64,000 bases of DNA from Thermoanaerobaculia bacterium (GCA_022823665.1 JAJEHN010000001.1:62001-126000), one strand, 5' to 3'. Shown: positions 1 to 8,747, counted from the first letter of the stretch. Notes: generated by a model from the sequence alone, not told the origin. Program-made: numbers and translations.

Positions 1-967
1 CCATCGCCTTGTCGAGCCAGTCGCCGCTGTAGATGTCGTAGTGGCTCATCTCCCAGGCGTGGTACTCGACGGGGACACGGCCGGAGAGGACCTTGAAGAC
101 CCGCTCGCCGTGCTCCCGGATGTCGAAGTAGTGCTCCTGCTTCGCGTCGATGATGATCGTGGGCGCGGTGATCAGGTGCGCGTCCTCGACGGGTGAGAAC
201 TTCGCGAAACGCTCGTAGTACGGGCTGCCGGTCAGGCCCTCCGGCTGATCGGCGCCGACCGGCACCGGCTCGATCTCGCCGCGGGCGCGCTGAATCGCGG
301 TCCGGTGGAGTCCCTTGAGACCGCCCGGTGCGGCGACCAGACCGGCTCGCTGGTCCATCGCGCCGACCTGCGCCGCGACCGCCTTCACGCGACGGTCGTG
401 GGCCGCGCGCCAGATGACGTGGCCGCCGCCGAAGCTGGAGCCCCAGATCCCGATCCGCGACGCATCGGCGTGCGGTTCGCCCTCGACGAAGGTGATCGCG
501 GCGTCGATGTCCTCCTGTTGGTCGAGCGGGTCGACGAGCTGGCGGATGGCCTGCGCCTTGACGGTCACATAGCCTTCCTCGTCCGGCTTCGGCATCTCGC
601 CGCGGACGACCAGGCGGGAGTCGCTCTCGCCCCAGCCGCGGTAGTCGAAGGCCAGCACGAGGTAGCCGGCGGCGGCGAAGCGCGGCGCGATGCCGCGGTT
701 CAGGTGGGCCTTCGTGCCGCCCCAGCCGTGACAGAGCACGATCGCCGGCAGCTTCTCGCCCTCGGCGGTCGCCTTCGGGTAGAACACGTCGCCGGCCAGA
801 CGGGTGCCGTCGCTCCAGATCTCCACCGGCTTGCGCACGAGGGTCGGATACCCCTCGACGTCCATGAGTTCGCCGGCGCCGAGTACCGGCGCCGCGGCCA
901 GCGCCGCGACCACGATTCCCGCCAGGGCCAGCCTGACCCCGTACCTCCTTGCAGACTCCATCTTCAT
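1..967 (-). CDS. Secreted alpha/beta hydrolase, dienelactone hydrolase-like (3' end cut by the window)
   Basis: The open frame runs off the left edge, so only the first 322 codons are visible. Residues 11-31 form a hydrophobic signal peptide ending in an Ala/Gly-rich stretch, which predicts export. The fold signature is clear: the oxyanion region LCHGWGG near residues 78-84, DYRGWGES near 108, and the nucleophile elbow GSSFGG with Ser at about 178. The last visible residues include a His-containing motif (MSHYDIYSG) that fits the family's catalytic-His region. An ATG at 967 has a GGAGG about 8 bases upstream; a second in-frame ATG lies at 961. The substrate is unknown; esterase, acyl-peptidase and dienelactone hydrolase families all share this outline. 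It diverges from the DUF5916 gene at 1063. Confidence 0.8.
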   Translation of the reverse strand, partial: MKMESARRYGVRLALAGIVVAALAAAPVLGAGELMDVEGYPTLVRKPVEIWSDGTRLAGDVFYPKATAEGEKLPAIVLCHGWGGTKAHLNRGIAPRFAAAGYLVLAFDYRGWGESDSRLVVRGEMPKPDEEGYVTVKAQAIRQLVDPLDQQEDIDAAITFVEGEPHADASRIGIWGSSFGGGHVIWRAAHDRRVKAVAAQVGAMDQRAGLVAAPGGLKGLHRTAIQRARGEIEPVPVGADQPEGLTGSPYYERFAKFSPVEDAHLITAPTIIIDAKQEHYFDIREHGERVFKVLSGRVPVEYHAWEMSHYDIYSGDWLDKAM

Positions 968-1062
968 CGCCGATCCTCCGCCAGCGTGTTCCCGTGTGCC
1001 TGCGCGGATGCTACAGGAGTCCGGCAGATACTGAGCCGCCGTTCAGAGTAGAGTCCCTTCCC

Positions 1063-3300
1063 GTGAAGAGAGTTCTCGCGGCATGGCTCGTCGCTATCCC
1101 GTCGCTGGGGGCCAGTGTGTCCGAAGGCCAGACCGACCGGCCCGCGGCGACGGCCCTGGCAATCGGAGAGGCGCCCCAGCTCGACGGCCGGGTTCTCGAC
1201 GATCCGGTCTGGCAGGCCGTCGTGCCCGCTTCCGGCACGACGCAGACCCGGCCCTTCGCCGGCGAGCCGGGCACGGAACGGACCGAGGTCCGCTTCGCCT
1301 ACACCGAGGACACTCTGTTCGTGGCGGTCGTCTGCCACGACCGGGAGCCCGAAGGGATCGTCATCTCGGACAGCCGCCGTGACGCGGCCCTGGACGAGAC
1401 GGACAGCTTTCAGGTCATCTTCGACACGTTCCGGGACGGTCGCAACGGCTTCGTCTTCGGCACGAATCCCGCCGGCATCGAGTACGACGGGCAGGTCCTC
1501 GAGGGCGGCTCGGGCGTGTTCAGCGGCATGGGCGGCGGAGGCCGCTTCCGGGGCGCCCTGTCCACCGGCTTCAACCTGAACTGGGACGGGGCCTGGACCG
1601 TCGCCACCGAGGTCGGCGAGTTCGGCTGGAGCGCCGAGTTCGCGATTCCCTTCCGCACCCTCCGCTATCCGCCCGAGGAGGTGCAGACCTGGGGCCTCAA
1701 CTTCCAGCGCAACATCGCGCGCCACCGGGAAGTCGCGTTCTGGTCCGAACTCGACCGGAACCACGACCTGGACAGACTGACCGACGCCGGTTCGCTCCAG
1801 GGCGTCGAGCCGCCGCCGCAACGCAACCTGAAGCTGATCCCCTACGCGATCGGCTCGAACCACGAACACGGCCAGGCCGGCATCGAGAACGAGTCCGACT
1901 CCGACCTCGGCGTCGACCTCAAGTACAGCGTGACGCCGAGCCTGACCCTCGACCTGACCTACAACACGGACTTCGCCCAGGTCGAGGTCGACGAGCAGCA
2001 GGTGAACCTCGACCGGTTCAACCTGTTCTTCCCCGAGAAGCGGCCCTTCTTCCTGGAGAACGCGGGGCTTTTCACGGTCGGAGCCCGCTCCGGAGGAAGC
2101 CGCGCCTCGGCCCGCGTCGACCTCTTCTTCAGCCGCCGCATCGGCATCGGGCCCGGCGGCGAGCTGATCCCGATCGACTACGGCGGCCGGCTCTCCGGCA
2201 AGGCGGGCCGCTTCAACGTCGGCCTCCTCCACATGCAGACCGCCACGGTGGGCGGACTCCACGGCAACAACTACGCCGTCGCCCGGGTCAACCGCGAACT
2301 CGGCGAGCGCTCCAGCATCGGCGGCATGTTCGTCAGTCGCGAAGGCGTGGGAAGCCTGGCGCCTGAGGACGACACGAACCGCACCTACGCCGTCGACGGC
2401 AAGTGGGGCATCGGCGAGCACCACACGATCGAGACCTTCGTCGCCCGGACCGATACCCCCGGCCTCGACGGCGACGACAGTTCGATGCTCGTGAGCTACA
2501 ACCTCGGCAAACCGGAGTGGCGCGGCAGCGTCAGCGTCGCCGAAGCGCGCGCGAACTTCAATCCCGAAGTCGGCTTCATGTCCCGGCGGGAGTTCCGGAA
2601 CTTCTCCGCGTTCGGCATGCGGACGATCCGGCCGAAGAACCTCGCCGGACTGCACGAAATCCGACCGCATGCCTCGTACAGCGGCATCTGGGACTTCGAC
2701 GACTACAAGGAGACCCAGTACATCCACCTCGACACGCACTGGGAATGGCGCAACGGCTTCGAGATCCACACCGGCGTCAACCTCACCGAGGAGGGCGTCA
2801 AGGAGACCTTCGAAATCGTCGACGGTTTCCCGGTCCAGGCCGGCAGGTACAGCCACGACGAGCTGCAGACCGTGTTCTCGACGAACCAGGCGAAGCCGGT
2901 TTCGGCCTACATCCGCAACATCACGGGCGGCTTCTTCGGCGGCGACCGGAGTTCCACTCAACTCACCCTGCTCGCCCGGCGCGGCGAGCGGCTGACCTCG
3001 GAACTCACCTGGGACCACAACGACGTGGACATCGGCTCGGGCAGCTTCCAGGTGAACCTGGGCCGCCTGCGGCTGTCCTACTCGATCACCCCGCGGATTC
3101 TCGTCCAGGCGCTCGCGCAGTACAACGACCAGTCCGACAACGTCTCCGCGAACCTCCGCTTCTCCTGGCTGCAGGACGCGAACACGGGGCTGTTCGTGGT
3201 CTACAACGAGATCGACGAACTGGGCGCCCGGATCCTCTACGAGCGCCCGGACCGCACCGTCATCGTCAAGTACAGCCGCCTGATCGACGTCTTCCGTTGA
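1063..3300 (+). CDS. DUF5916 outer-membrane protein with N-terminal CBM9-like domain
   Basis: This 745-residue protein has a signal peptide (KRVLAAWLVAIPSLGASV). A carbohydrate-binding family 9-like beta-sandwich follows at roughly residues 25-220, with the typical phrases for this family: GEAPQLDGRVLDDPVW, then TEVRFAYTEDTLFVAV. The rest is the beta-rich DUF5916 region, with alternating aromatic strands and a short C-terminal strand ending in a charged/aromatic tail, as expected of an outer-membrane barrel. The GTG at 1063 is preferred because the signal peptide begins there; the frame stays open upstream to an ATG at 949, which would add 38 residues without signal character. The family is common in Acidobacteriota and Bacteroidota, but its ligand is unknown. 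A 790-codon antisense frame covers it and is an artefact of base composition. Confidence 0.85.
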   Translation: MKRVLAAWLVAIPSLGASVSEGQTDRPAATALAIGEAPQLDGRVLDDPVWQAVVPASGTTQTRPFAGEPGTERTEVRFAYTEDTLFVAVVCHDREPEGIVISDSRRDAALDETDSFQVIFDTFRDGRNGFVFGTNPAGIEYDGQVLEGGSGVFSGMGGGGRFRGALSTGFNLNWDGAWTVATEVGEFGWSAEFAIPFRTLRYPPEEVQTWGLNFQRNIARHREVAFWSELDRNHDLDRLTDAGSLQGVEPPPQRNLKLIPYAIGSNHEHGQAGIENESDSDLGVDLKYSVTPSLTLDLTYNTDFAQVEVDEQQVNLDRFNLFFPEKRPFFLENAGLFTVGARSGGSRASARVDLFFSRRIGIGPGGELIPIDYGGRLSGKAGRFNVGLLHMQTATVGGLHGNNYAVARVNRELGERSSIGGMFVSREGVGSLAPEDDTNRTYAVDGKWGIGEHHTIETFVARTDTPGLDGDDSSMLVSYNLGKPEWRGSVSVAEARANFNPEVGFMSRREFRNFSAFGMRTIRPKNLAGLHEIRPHASYSGIWDFDDYKETQYIHLDTHWEWRNGFEIHTGVNLTEEGVKETFEIVDGFPVQAGRYSHDELQTVFSTNQAKPVSAYIRNITGGFFGGDRSSTQLTLLARRGERLTSELTWDHNDVDIGSGSFQVNLGRLRLSYSITPRILVQALAQYNDQSDNVSANLRFSWLQDANTGLFVVYNEIDELGARILYERPDRTVIVKYSRLIDVFR

Positions 3301-3334
3301 CTTCCTCACGGCGGGCGACAGGAGCCCCTCCGAC

Positions 3335-3973
3335 ATGAACTCCAGCGACCTCCGCGTCTACTTCTCCTTCCGCTCTCCCTTCTCCTGGTTCGCTTTCCAC
3401 CGCATCACGACGACAGGCGTGCTCGACTGGAACGCGGTCGACGCGGTGCCGATCTTCCCCTTCGGCAAGGGGGCCACCCTCTCGGCCGGCCGCGCCAAGT
3501 CGAGCTACGTCCGCCAGGACGCGGAGCGGATCGCCCAGGCCTACGGGTTACCGATGAACTGGCCGGAAGGCGGTGACGACCCGGACTGGTTCCCGCCGCA
3601 CCAGATCTACCTCTGGGCCCGGGAGCAGGGCAAGGCGGTCGAGTACGCGCGCGAGGCGTACACGGCCCGGTTCGGGCGCGGCCTTGACCTCGCGATCGAC
3701 GAGGTGATGCGTGCCGCTGCCGAGGCCGCGGGACTGGACGGCGACGAGGCCATCGCGGTCGCCCACGATCCCAAGTGGAAAGACGCCGTCATGAGCGGCT
3801 TCGCCCACACCCGGGAGGACGGCGCCTTCGGCGTCCCGCTCTTCATCTATCGCGGCGAGCGCTTCTGGGGCAACGACCGGCTCGATTGGCTGCTGCGGGA
3901 AGTCGCGCGCTCCGAGGGCCGGGAGCCGACGGATCTGGCGGCCGACCCGCTGGCGCCGGTCTACTCGGCGTAG
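3335..3973 (+). CDS. DsbA-fold oxidoreductase, 2-hydroxychromene-2-carboxylate isomerase-like
   Basis: The 212-residue protein opens with VYFSFRSPFSWFAF. In kappa-class GST/HCCA isomerases this is the first strand plus the Ser-containing active-site loop, with SPFSW in place of the CxxC of DsbA. Length and the C-terminal GVPLFIYRGERFWGNDRLDWL match the thioredoxin-fold half that binds glutathione. No cysteine pair is present, so a disulfide role is unlikely. An upstream GGAG about 10 bases before the ATG supports the start. Its last 13 bases overlap the tail of the convergent methyltransferase gene. The aromatic or xenobiotic substrate cannot be told from sequence. Confidence 0.8.
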   Translation: MNSSDLRVYFSFRSPFSWFAFHRITTTGVLDWNAVDAVPIFPFGKGATLSAGRAKSSYVRQDAERIAQAYGLPMNWPEGGDDPDWFPPHQIYLWAREQGKAVEYAREAYTARFGRGLDLAIDEVMRAAAEAAGLDGDEAIAVAHDPKWKDAVMSGFAHTREDGAFGVPLFIYRGERFWGNDRLDWLLREVARSEGREPTDLAADPLAPVYSA

Positions 3974-4692
3974 GCGCCGCTCGCAGCCGCGGCTACGTCG
4001 CCGACGATGACGACGCAGGGAGGCCTGGTACGGACGTCTCCCGCCGCGAGGTCTTCCAGCGTGCAGGACATCACCTTCTGATCGGCCGTAGTCGCGCGCT
4101 CGACGATCGCGACCGGCGTGCCGGGCCTGCGTCCGGCAGCAATGAGGCCGCGGCCGATCCGTTGCAGCCGGCGTGCTGGCATCAGGACGACGACGGTGTC
4201 GGCGCCGGCCAGACCCGCCCAGTCCGGCTCGCCGCCTTCGGCGTTTCGCGCCGACACGACGGCGAAGCCCAGGGAAAGGCCGCGGTGCGTGAGCGGGATG
4301 CCGGCGACCGCCGGGGCGGCCGTGACGCTGCTCACGCCGGGGACCGCCTCGCACGGCACCCCCGCGGAGGCGCAGGCCTCGAACTCCTCGCCGCCGCGGC
4401 CGAAGACCGCCGGATCGCCTCCCTTGAGCCGGACCACGTGAGCGCCGTCCCGGGCGCGCTCGATCATCAGCCTCTCGATCCGCCGCTGCCGGGCCTGGAC
4501 ATCGTCCCCCGGCCTCTTGCCCACGTCGACGATCTCGGCGTCCGGCTTCGCTTCGGCGAGCAGCTCCGGGGCGGCGAGTCGGTCGTGCAGTACGACGTCG
4601 GCGGTCCGCAGCCGCTTGAGGCCCAGGACCGTGATGAGTTCGGGGTCGCCGGGCCCGGCGCCGATCAGCGTCACCCGCCCCGAAGCACTCAC
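3961..4692 (-). CDS. cobA: Uroporphyrinogen-III C-methyltransferase
   Basis: This SAM-dependent enzyme methylates uroporphyrinogen III at C2 and C7 to give precorrin-2, the branch point to siroheme and cobalamin. The 243-residue length is typical of the monofunctional SUMT form. Visible motifs are VTLIGAGPGDPELITVLGL at the N-terminus, DVVLHDRL, VVRLKGGDPAVFGRGGEE, and VPGVSSVTAAPAVAGIPLTHRG, all hallmarks of the family. The GTG start overlaps the stop of the siroheme dehydrogenase gene in a GTGA arrangement, so the two are probably translationally coupled. Together they supply siroheme for a sulfite reductase that is not in this window. The symbols sumT and cysG-C are used for the same activity. 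Confidence 0.93.
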   Translation of the reverse strand: MSASGRVTLIGAGPGDPELITVLGLKRLRTADVVLHDRLAAPELLAEAKPDAEIVDVGKRPGDDVQARQRRIERLMIERARDGAHVVRLKGGDPAVFGRGGEEFEACASAGVPCEAVPGVSSVTAAPAVAGIPLTHRGLSLGFAVVSARNAEGGEPDWAGLAGADTVVVLMPARRLQRIGRGLIAAGRRPGTPVAIVERATTADQKVMSCTLEDLAAGDVRTRPPCVVIVGDVAAAASGAYAE

Positions 4693-5387
4693 CGCCCAGG
4701 CTCCTCCGCGGCGACGCCCATGATCTGTTCGGCACGCTCCCGGGCCTCCGCGGCCCTGCCCTGCCGAAACAGGGCGAGGACCTCCGAGTCCACCAGTTCG
4801 TACCAGCGCCGGCGCCGCTCCCCGAACTCCGGCACCGCTCTCGCCAGCGGCGCCCGGAGCCGGCCGGCGAGTTCGAGCAGCGCCCCGTACTCGGATCCGA
4901 GTTCACGCTCGAGGCGCTCGCGCAGGCGCACCGCCATCGCCGGGGCGCGTCCGGAGGTCGAGATGGCGACAACGAGGTCGCCACGGCGAACAACCGCCGG
5001 CATGATGAAGCTGCAATGGTCGAGGTCGTCCTCGACGTTGGCGAAGATGCCCCGGCGCTCCGCCTCGGCGAAGAACTCCGCGTCCGCCGCCCGGTCGCCA
5101 GGCTCCGCCAGGCCCAGCGCCGCACCTTCGAGATCGCCGGACCGGTAGGGCCGGGCGACGTGCTCGACCTCGCCGTCCTCGACGAGCCGCGCCAGTTCGG
5201 GGGTCAACTCGGGAGCGACGATGCGCACCCGCGCTCCGCAGCGCAGCAAGCCGTCAACCCTCCGTTCCGCCACCTGGCCGCCGCCCTTGACGACAACGAG
5301 CCGCTCGGCAAGCGAGAGGTAGACCGGGTAGTAGGAGGGCGCCTGAGCCTGACGGCTCAACGCGGCTGGAGGACGTGCAGGCCGCAT
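4689..5387 (-). CDS. Precorrin-2 dehydrogenase / sirohydrochlorin ferrochelatase (CysG N-terminal, Met8-like)
   Basis: This NAD-dependent enzyme oxidises precorrin-2 to sirohydrochlorin; Met8-type proteins also insert iron. The Rossmann signature VVVKGGGQVAERRVDGLL follows YYPVYLSLAERL, exactly as in CysG domain A. The C-terminal half (CSFIMPAVVRRGDLVVAISTSGRAPAMA) is the conserved dimerisation/active-site segment. The start is uncertain. I chose the ATG at 5387, which overlaps the cysH tail by 31 bases. A GTG at 5414 would add nine residues, and a TTG at 5360 would form a TTGA overlap with the cysH stop. Homology begins after all three candidates, so function is not affected. It is coupled to cobA downstream. 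Confidence 0.88.
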   Translation of the reverse strand: MRPARPPAALSRQAQAPSYYPVYLSLAERLVVVKGGGQVAERRVDGLLRCGARVRIVAPELTPELARLVEDGEVEHVARPYRSGDLEGAALGLAEPGDRAADAEFFAEAERRGIFANVEDDLDHCSFIMPAVVRRGDLVVAISTSGRAPAMAVRLRERLERELGSEYGALLELAGRLRAPLARAVPEFGERRRRWYELVDSEVLALFRQGRAAEARERAEQIMGVAAEEPGR

Positions 5388-6163
5388 TCCTTGCCGGTGT
5401 GGGATTCCCACCACCAGCGACCGCCGCGGGCGCCTTCACCTGGGCGCGATGGACGGGTGCATGGCGCGCAGCCGATCGTCCGGTAACCCCGGTCGTAGAG
5501 CGGGTGGTACGGCACCCCCTCCTCGTGGATGTAGCCCCAGACCTGGTCTTCGGTCCAGTCGAGCAGCGGGCAGACTTTCACCAGACGCCCCTTGGTCCGC
5601 GTGACCCGGTCCACCTCCACCTTGTTCAGAACGTCGCGAGTCGGGGTCTGATCGCGGCGCAGTCCGCTCAACCAGGCCGGCGCACGAGCCAGCGCCCGTC
5701 GCATCGGCTCCACCTTGCGCACGTTGCAGCAGCGCTGCCGTCCGTCCACCGAGGCGTAGAAGAGATTGGGGCCTTCGCGCTTGACGAGGCGCGCCACATC
5801 CGATGCCCGCGGCGCCACGATCTCCACGTCCACGCCATAGTGCAGCCGGACGTGCTCGATGTGCCGGAAGGTCTCCTCCGGCAGCCGACCCGTATCGAGC
5901 GTCACGATCCGCACAGGCAGGCCGAGCTGGTGGCACATGTGGAGAAGCACCATGCCTTCCGCCTGGAACGAGGTTGCCAGGGTCAACTCGCTTCCCCACC
6001 GGCCGTGAGCCCAGCGCAGGACCTGCTCCGGCGTCGCGAGTTCCAACTCCATCGCCCAGCCAAGGACGCAGAGATCGCCATCGGCGGCCAGCCCCGGAAA
6101 CTCCAGGACGGTGCCGGCCTGACCACCCCCGATCACCCCGTCCTGGCTCGTCTGCACGCTCAT
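5357..6163 (-). CDS. cysH: Assimilatory adenylyl-sulfate (APS) reductase
   Basis: It reduces activated sulfate to sulfite with thioredoxin or glutathione. The PAPS-reductase fold shows LATSFQAEGMVLLHM and the substrate-binding RDQTPTR. A CC pair (RCCNVRKVEP) and a CxxC (IGCAPCTRP) provide the four ligands of the [4Fe-4S] cluster, which marks the APS-using rather than the PAPS-using type. The C-terminal ECGLH carries the catalytic cysteine. The ATG at 6163 gives 268 residues; a TTG three codons upstream is less likely. The start codon lies inside a perfect 9-bp inverted repeat (6161-6187), which suggests repressor control. It sits among siroheme genes and MetY, but ATP sulfurylase and sulfite reductase are not in view. 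Confidence 0.93.
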   Translation of the reverse strand: MSVQTSQDGVIGGGQAGTVLEFPGLAADGDLCVLGWAMELELATPEQVLRWAHGRWGSELTLATSFQAEGMVLLHMCHQLGLPVRIVTLDTGRLPEETFRHIEHVRLHYGVDVEIVAPRASDVARLVKREGPNLFYASVDGRQRCCNVRKVEPMRRALARAPAWLSGLRRDQTPTRDVLNKVEVDRVTRTKGRLVKVCPLLDWTEDQVWGYIHEEGVPYHPLYDRGYRTIGCAPCTRPSRPGEGARGGRWWWESHTGKECGLHVLQPR

Positions 6164-6187
6164 TTGTGACAAATACGATCACAAATG
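6161..6187. promoter_or_regulatory. Perfect 9-bp inverted repeat over the cysH start (probable operator)
   Basis: CATTTGTGA (6161-6169) and TCACAAATG (6179-6187) are exact reverse complements separated by 9 bases. The left arm contains the cysH start codon on the minus strand. This is one of the few A/T-rich spots in the region. A weak promoter, TTGCAA, 17 bases, TCGTAT, can be read toward cysH across it. A dimeric repressor bound here would block both transcription and initiation. The regulator is unknown. As RNA, the same repeat would form a hairpin hiding the start codon. Confidence 0.6.
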
Positions 6188-6207
6188 TCTCAGGGTTGCA
6201 ATGAGAC
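6187..6207. promoter_or_regulatory. Second inverted repeat upstream of cysH
   Basis: GTCTCA (6187-6192) and TGAGAC (6202-6207) are reverse complements, also with a 9-base spacer that contains TTGCAA. The repeat abuts the operator-like repeat at 6161-6187. It may be a second binding site or the 5' hairpin of a short leader. It does not match any riboswitch consensus that I know. Confidence 0.4.
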
Positions 6208-6213
6208 GCGAGG

Positions 6214-7371
6214 TCAGAGGGACCGCAACGTCGTCGCCAGCGCGTCCAGGTCCGCGCGGTCGTTGTAGACCTGCGGCGCCACGCGGATCGCCTCGCCACG
6301 AACGGAGACGAAGATACCGGCACGCCGCAGCGTCGCCGCCGTCTTCTCCGTATCGAGTCCCCGAACGCTGCGGAGTCCGAACAGGTGCGCGCCGCGCCAG
6401 GCTCGGTCCTCCAGCTCGAAACCCGCCTCGCGAAAGACATCCTCGTACGGTTCGAGCAGGCTCTCGCAGTACTCCTGAACCCGTTGCGGCCCCCACTCGA
6501 GCACCATGTCGAGCGCAGCGTTCAGCATCGGCACCTGAATCTGGTTGCTCCGCTCACCGACGTCGTAGCGCAGGGCGCCCGGCCGGTAGGACTCGACGTA
6601 CTCGATCCGGCCCGCGACGAAGCGGTCACTGCCTTCGCGCGCCGCCCACGGTTCCTCCAGCGGCACTCCCCCGTCGAAGCGTTCGCCGAACCACGCCAGG
6701 CCGCTCTGATACGGGCCGAACAGGGTCTTGTAGGCGGCGACGACCAGCGCGTCGGGCGCCACCTTCTCCACGTCGAACGGCAGCGCTCCGATCGACTGCG
6801 TACCGTCGATCACGAAGGCGGCGCCTGTCGCGCGGGCGCGCCGCCCGATCGCCGCGACGTCGAAGCGGGTGCCGTCCGCCCAGTGAACGATGGGTGTCGC
6901 CACGACCGCCGTCTTCCGGTCGATCGCCCGGAGCAGTCGGCGGTTCCACGATGCGCCCGGGCTCGGCCTGCCCCTGGCGGATCGTTCGACGACCCGGAGC
7001 TCCGCGCCGGTCTCCTTCGCCTTCCGCATCCAGACGTAGACGTTGCTCGGAAACTGGTCGCCCAGGATGACGATGTTCTGGCCACTCTCGACCGGCACGT
7101 TGCGGGCTGCCGTAGCGATGCCGTAGGACACCGCCGGGATGATCGCCACCCGCTGCGGATCGGAGCTCCCGATCAACCGTGCGAAGCGCTCCCGCAGTGC
7201 ATCCGTCTCGACGAAAAAATCCTCCGCCGCGATCTTGGACGGGTCCCGCCGGCGCGTCATTCCCCGCAGGCCCGCCTCCTCGACCTCGCGAGCGAGCGGC
7301 GCCATGTAGGCGCAGTTCAGGTAGTGAAGGTGAGGCGGCAACTGGAAGCGGTAGCGCTGGCAGGAGAGCAC
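6214..7371 (-). CDS. Class V PLP-dependent aminotransferase (cysteine desulfurase / isopenicillin N epimerase-like)
   Basis: The 385-residue protein has the class V fold. It opens with LHYLNCAYMAPLAREV, continues through a substrate-side ATPIVHWADGTRFDV and a cofactor-binding Asp in FVIDGTQSIGALPFDV, and the PLP lysine is in VVAAYKTLFGPYQSGLAWFG. No mobile-loop cysteine typical of IscS/SufS is obvious, so it may be an epimerase, a kynureninase-like enzyme or a C-S lyase rather than a housekeeping desulfurase. The start is GTG; an internal ATG at residue 23 would cut into conserved sequence. It lies 21 bases downstream of metY and just before cysH, which suggests a sulfur amino acid role. Confidence 0.8.
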   Translation of the reverse strand: MLSCQRYRFQLPPHLHYLNCAYMAPLAREVEEAGLRGMTRRRDPSKIAAEDFFVETDALRERFARLIGSSDPQRVAIIPAVSYGIATAARNVPVESGQNIVILGDQFPSNVYVWMRKAKETGAELRVVERSARGRPSPGASWNRRLLRAIDRKTAVVATPIVHWADGTRFDVAAIGRRARATGAAFVIDGTQSIGALPFDVEKVAPDALVVAAYKTLFGPYQSGLAWFGERFDGGVPLEEPWAAREGSDRFVAGRIEYVESYRPGALRYDVGERSNQIQVPMLNAALDMVLEWGPQRVQEYCESLLEPYEDVFREAGFELEDRAWRGAHLFGLRSVRGLDTEKTAATLRRAGIFVSVRGEAIRVAPQVYNDRADLDALATTLRSL

Positions 7372-7392
7372 GGGGAGGCGATCCGGACGGCC

Positions 7393-8709
7393 TTACGCCG
7401 CGGCCAGGGCCTGGTCCAGATCCCGGACGAGGTCGTCCACCGTCTCCAGACCGATCGAGAGACGCACGACCTCCGGACCGGCGCCGGCGGCCGCCCGCTG
7501 TTCGTCCGTCAACTGCCGGTGCGTCGTCGACGCAGGATGGATGATCAGCGAGCGGGCATCGCCGATGTTCGCCAGGTGCGAGAACAGCTCGCACTTCTCC
7601 ACGACCCTGACGCCCGCCTCGTAACCGCCCCGGACGCCGAAGGTGAACACGGCGCCCGCGCCGTTCGGCAGGTACTTCTCCGCCAGTTCGCGGTACGGAC
7701 TGGTCGGCAGGCCGGCATGGGATACCCACTCGACCTTCGGGTGTCCGGTCAGCCACTCGGCGACCGCCAGGGAGTTCCGGCAGTGGCGTTCCATTCGCAG
7801 GGCGAGGGTCTCCGTGCCGAGCAACGTGAGAAAGGCGTTCATCGGCGCCATGGAAGCGCCGAGGTCTCGCAGGCCGACCGCGTGCGAATGAACCGTGAAG
7901 GCGAGGTCGCCGAAGGTCTCGCTGAACTTCAGGCCGTGGTAGGCCGGCTCCGGCTCCGAGAGGCCCGGAAAACGCCCGGAAGCCGACCAGTCGAAGCGGC
8001 CGCTGTCCACCACGGCGCCTCCGATCACCGTGCCGTTCCCGGAGAGGAACTTCGTCGCCGAATGGACGATCAGGTCGGCGCCCCACTCGAAGGGCCGGCA
8101 GAGCCAGGGCGTCGCGAGCGTGTTGTCGACGATCAGCAGAGCGCCCGCGGCTCGCGCCAGGCCGGACAGGGCCTCCAGGTCGGTGACCACGCCGCCCGGG
8201 TTCGCCAGGCTCTCCACGAACAGCGCCTTGGCGCCCTGAGCCAGGACGGCCTCGACCGCGGAGAGGTCCTCCGTGTCGACGAAGTCGCAGTGCCAGTCGA
8301 ACTTCGGGAACGTCCGGCTGAACTGCGTGACCGAACCACCGTAGAGCCGGGTCGATGCCGCGAACCGTTCGCCGGCCTCGATCAGCGGGAAGAAGGCCAG
8401 GACCTGCGCGGCGTGTCCCGAGGCGGCGCAGGTCGCGCCGCGGCCGCCCTCCAGGCTGGCGATGCGTTCTTCCAGCGTGGCGACGGTCGGATTGCCGAGA
8501 CGGGAGTAGATGAAGCCGAAGGTCTGGAGGTTGAACAGCGACGCCGCATGGTCGGCGTCGTGGAACGCGTAGGCCGAGGTCTGGTGAATCGGGGTCTGGC
8601 GTGCCCCTGAAGTCGGATCCGGGCCGGCGCCGGCATGGATCATTCGGGTCTCGAATCCCCAGTCGGGACCGGGGCCGCTCGCTGGGGTCTGGGTTTCGTC
8701 TTCGCTCAT
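7393..8709 (-). CDS. metY: O-acetylhomoserine sulfhydrylase
   Basis: This PLP enzyme of the Cys/Met-metabolism family condenses O-acetylhomoserine with sulfide to homocysteine. Its 438 residues match the longer MetY branch rather than MetB/MetZ. Diagnostic segments are ETRMIHAGAGPDPTSGARQTPIHQTSAYAF, YSRLGNPTVATLEERIASLEGG and the PLP lysine in IVHSATKFLSGNGTVIGG. It is the first gene of the sulfur part of the block. No Shine-Dalgarno sequence is visible; a TACACT hexamer sits 8 bases before the ATG with GTGACG 18 bases further upstream, so it may be transcribed as a leaderless message. Confidence 0.93.
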   Translation of the reverse strand: MSEDETQTPASGPGPDWGFETRMIHAGAGPDPTSGARQTPIHQTSAYAFHDADHAASLFNLQTFGFIYSRLGNPTVATLEERIASLEGGRGATCAASGHAAQVLAFFPLIEAGERFAASTRLYGGSVTQFSRTFPKFDWHCDFVDTEDLSAVEAVLAQGAKALFVESLANPGGVVTDLEALSGLARAAGALLIVDNTLATPWLCRPFEWGADLIVHSATKFLSGNGTVIGGAVVDSGRFDWSASGRFPGLSEPEPAYHGLKFSETFGDLAFTVHSHAVGLRDLGASMAPMNAFLTLLGTETLALRMERHCRNSLAVAEWLTGHPKVEWVSHAGLPTSPYRELAEKYLPNGAGAVFTFGVRGGYEAGVRVVEKCELFSHLANIGDARSLIIHPASTTHRQLTDEQRAAAGAGPEVVRLSIGLETVDDLVRDLDQALAAA

Positions 8710-8717
8710 GACGGCGG

Positions 8718-8747
8718 AGTGTACGCCGGCCCGCGCCCGCTCGTCAC
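8718..8747 (-). promoter_or_regulatory. Probable metY promoter (leaderless)
   Basis: Reading toward metY, GTGACG (8742-8747) and TACACT (8718-8723) are separated by 18 bases. The -10 hexamer ends 8 bases before the ATG. The site overlaps the stop codon of the upstream CoA-binding protein gene, so metY can be expressed independently of it. Confidence 0.5.

Noticed and set aside
964..3336. A 790-codon antisense frame over the DUF5916 gene
   Set aside because: It is Val/Asp/Ala/Arg-rich with no domain or signal, a typical shadow in G+C-rich coding sequence. The sense protein has a signal peptide and family motifs.
6164..6207. SAM- or sulfur-responsive riboswitch before cysH
   Set aside because: The two inverted repeats do not match known SAM, SAH or sulfate leader consensus sequences that I can recall, and only about 45 bases are available.
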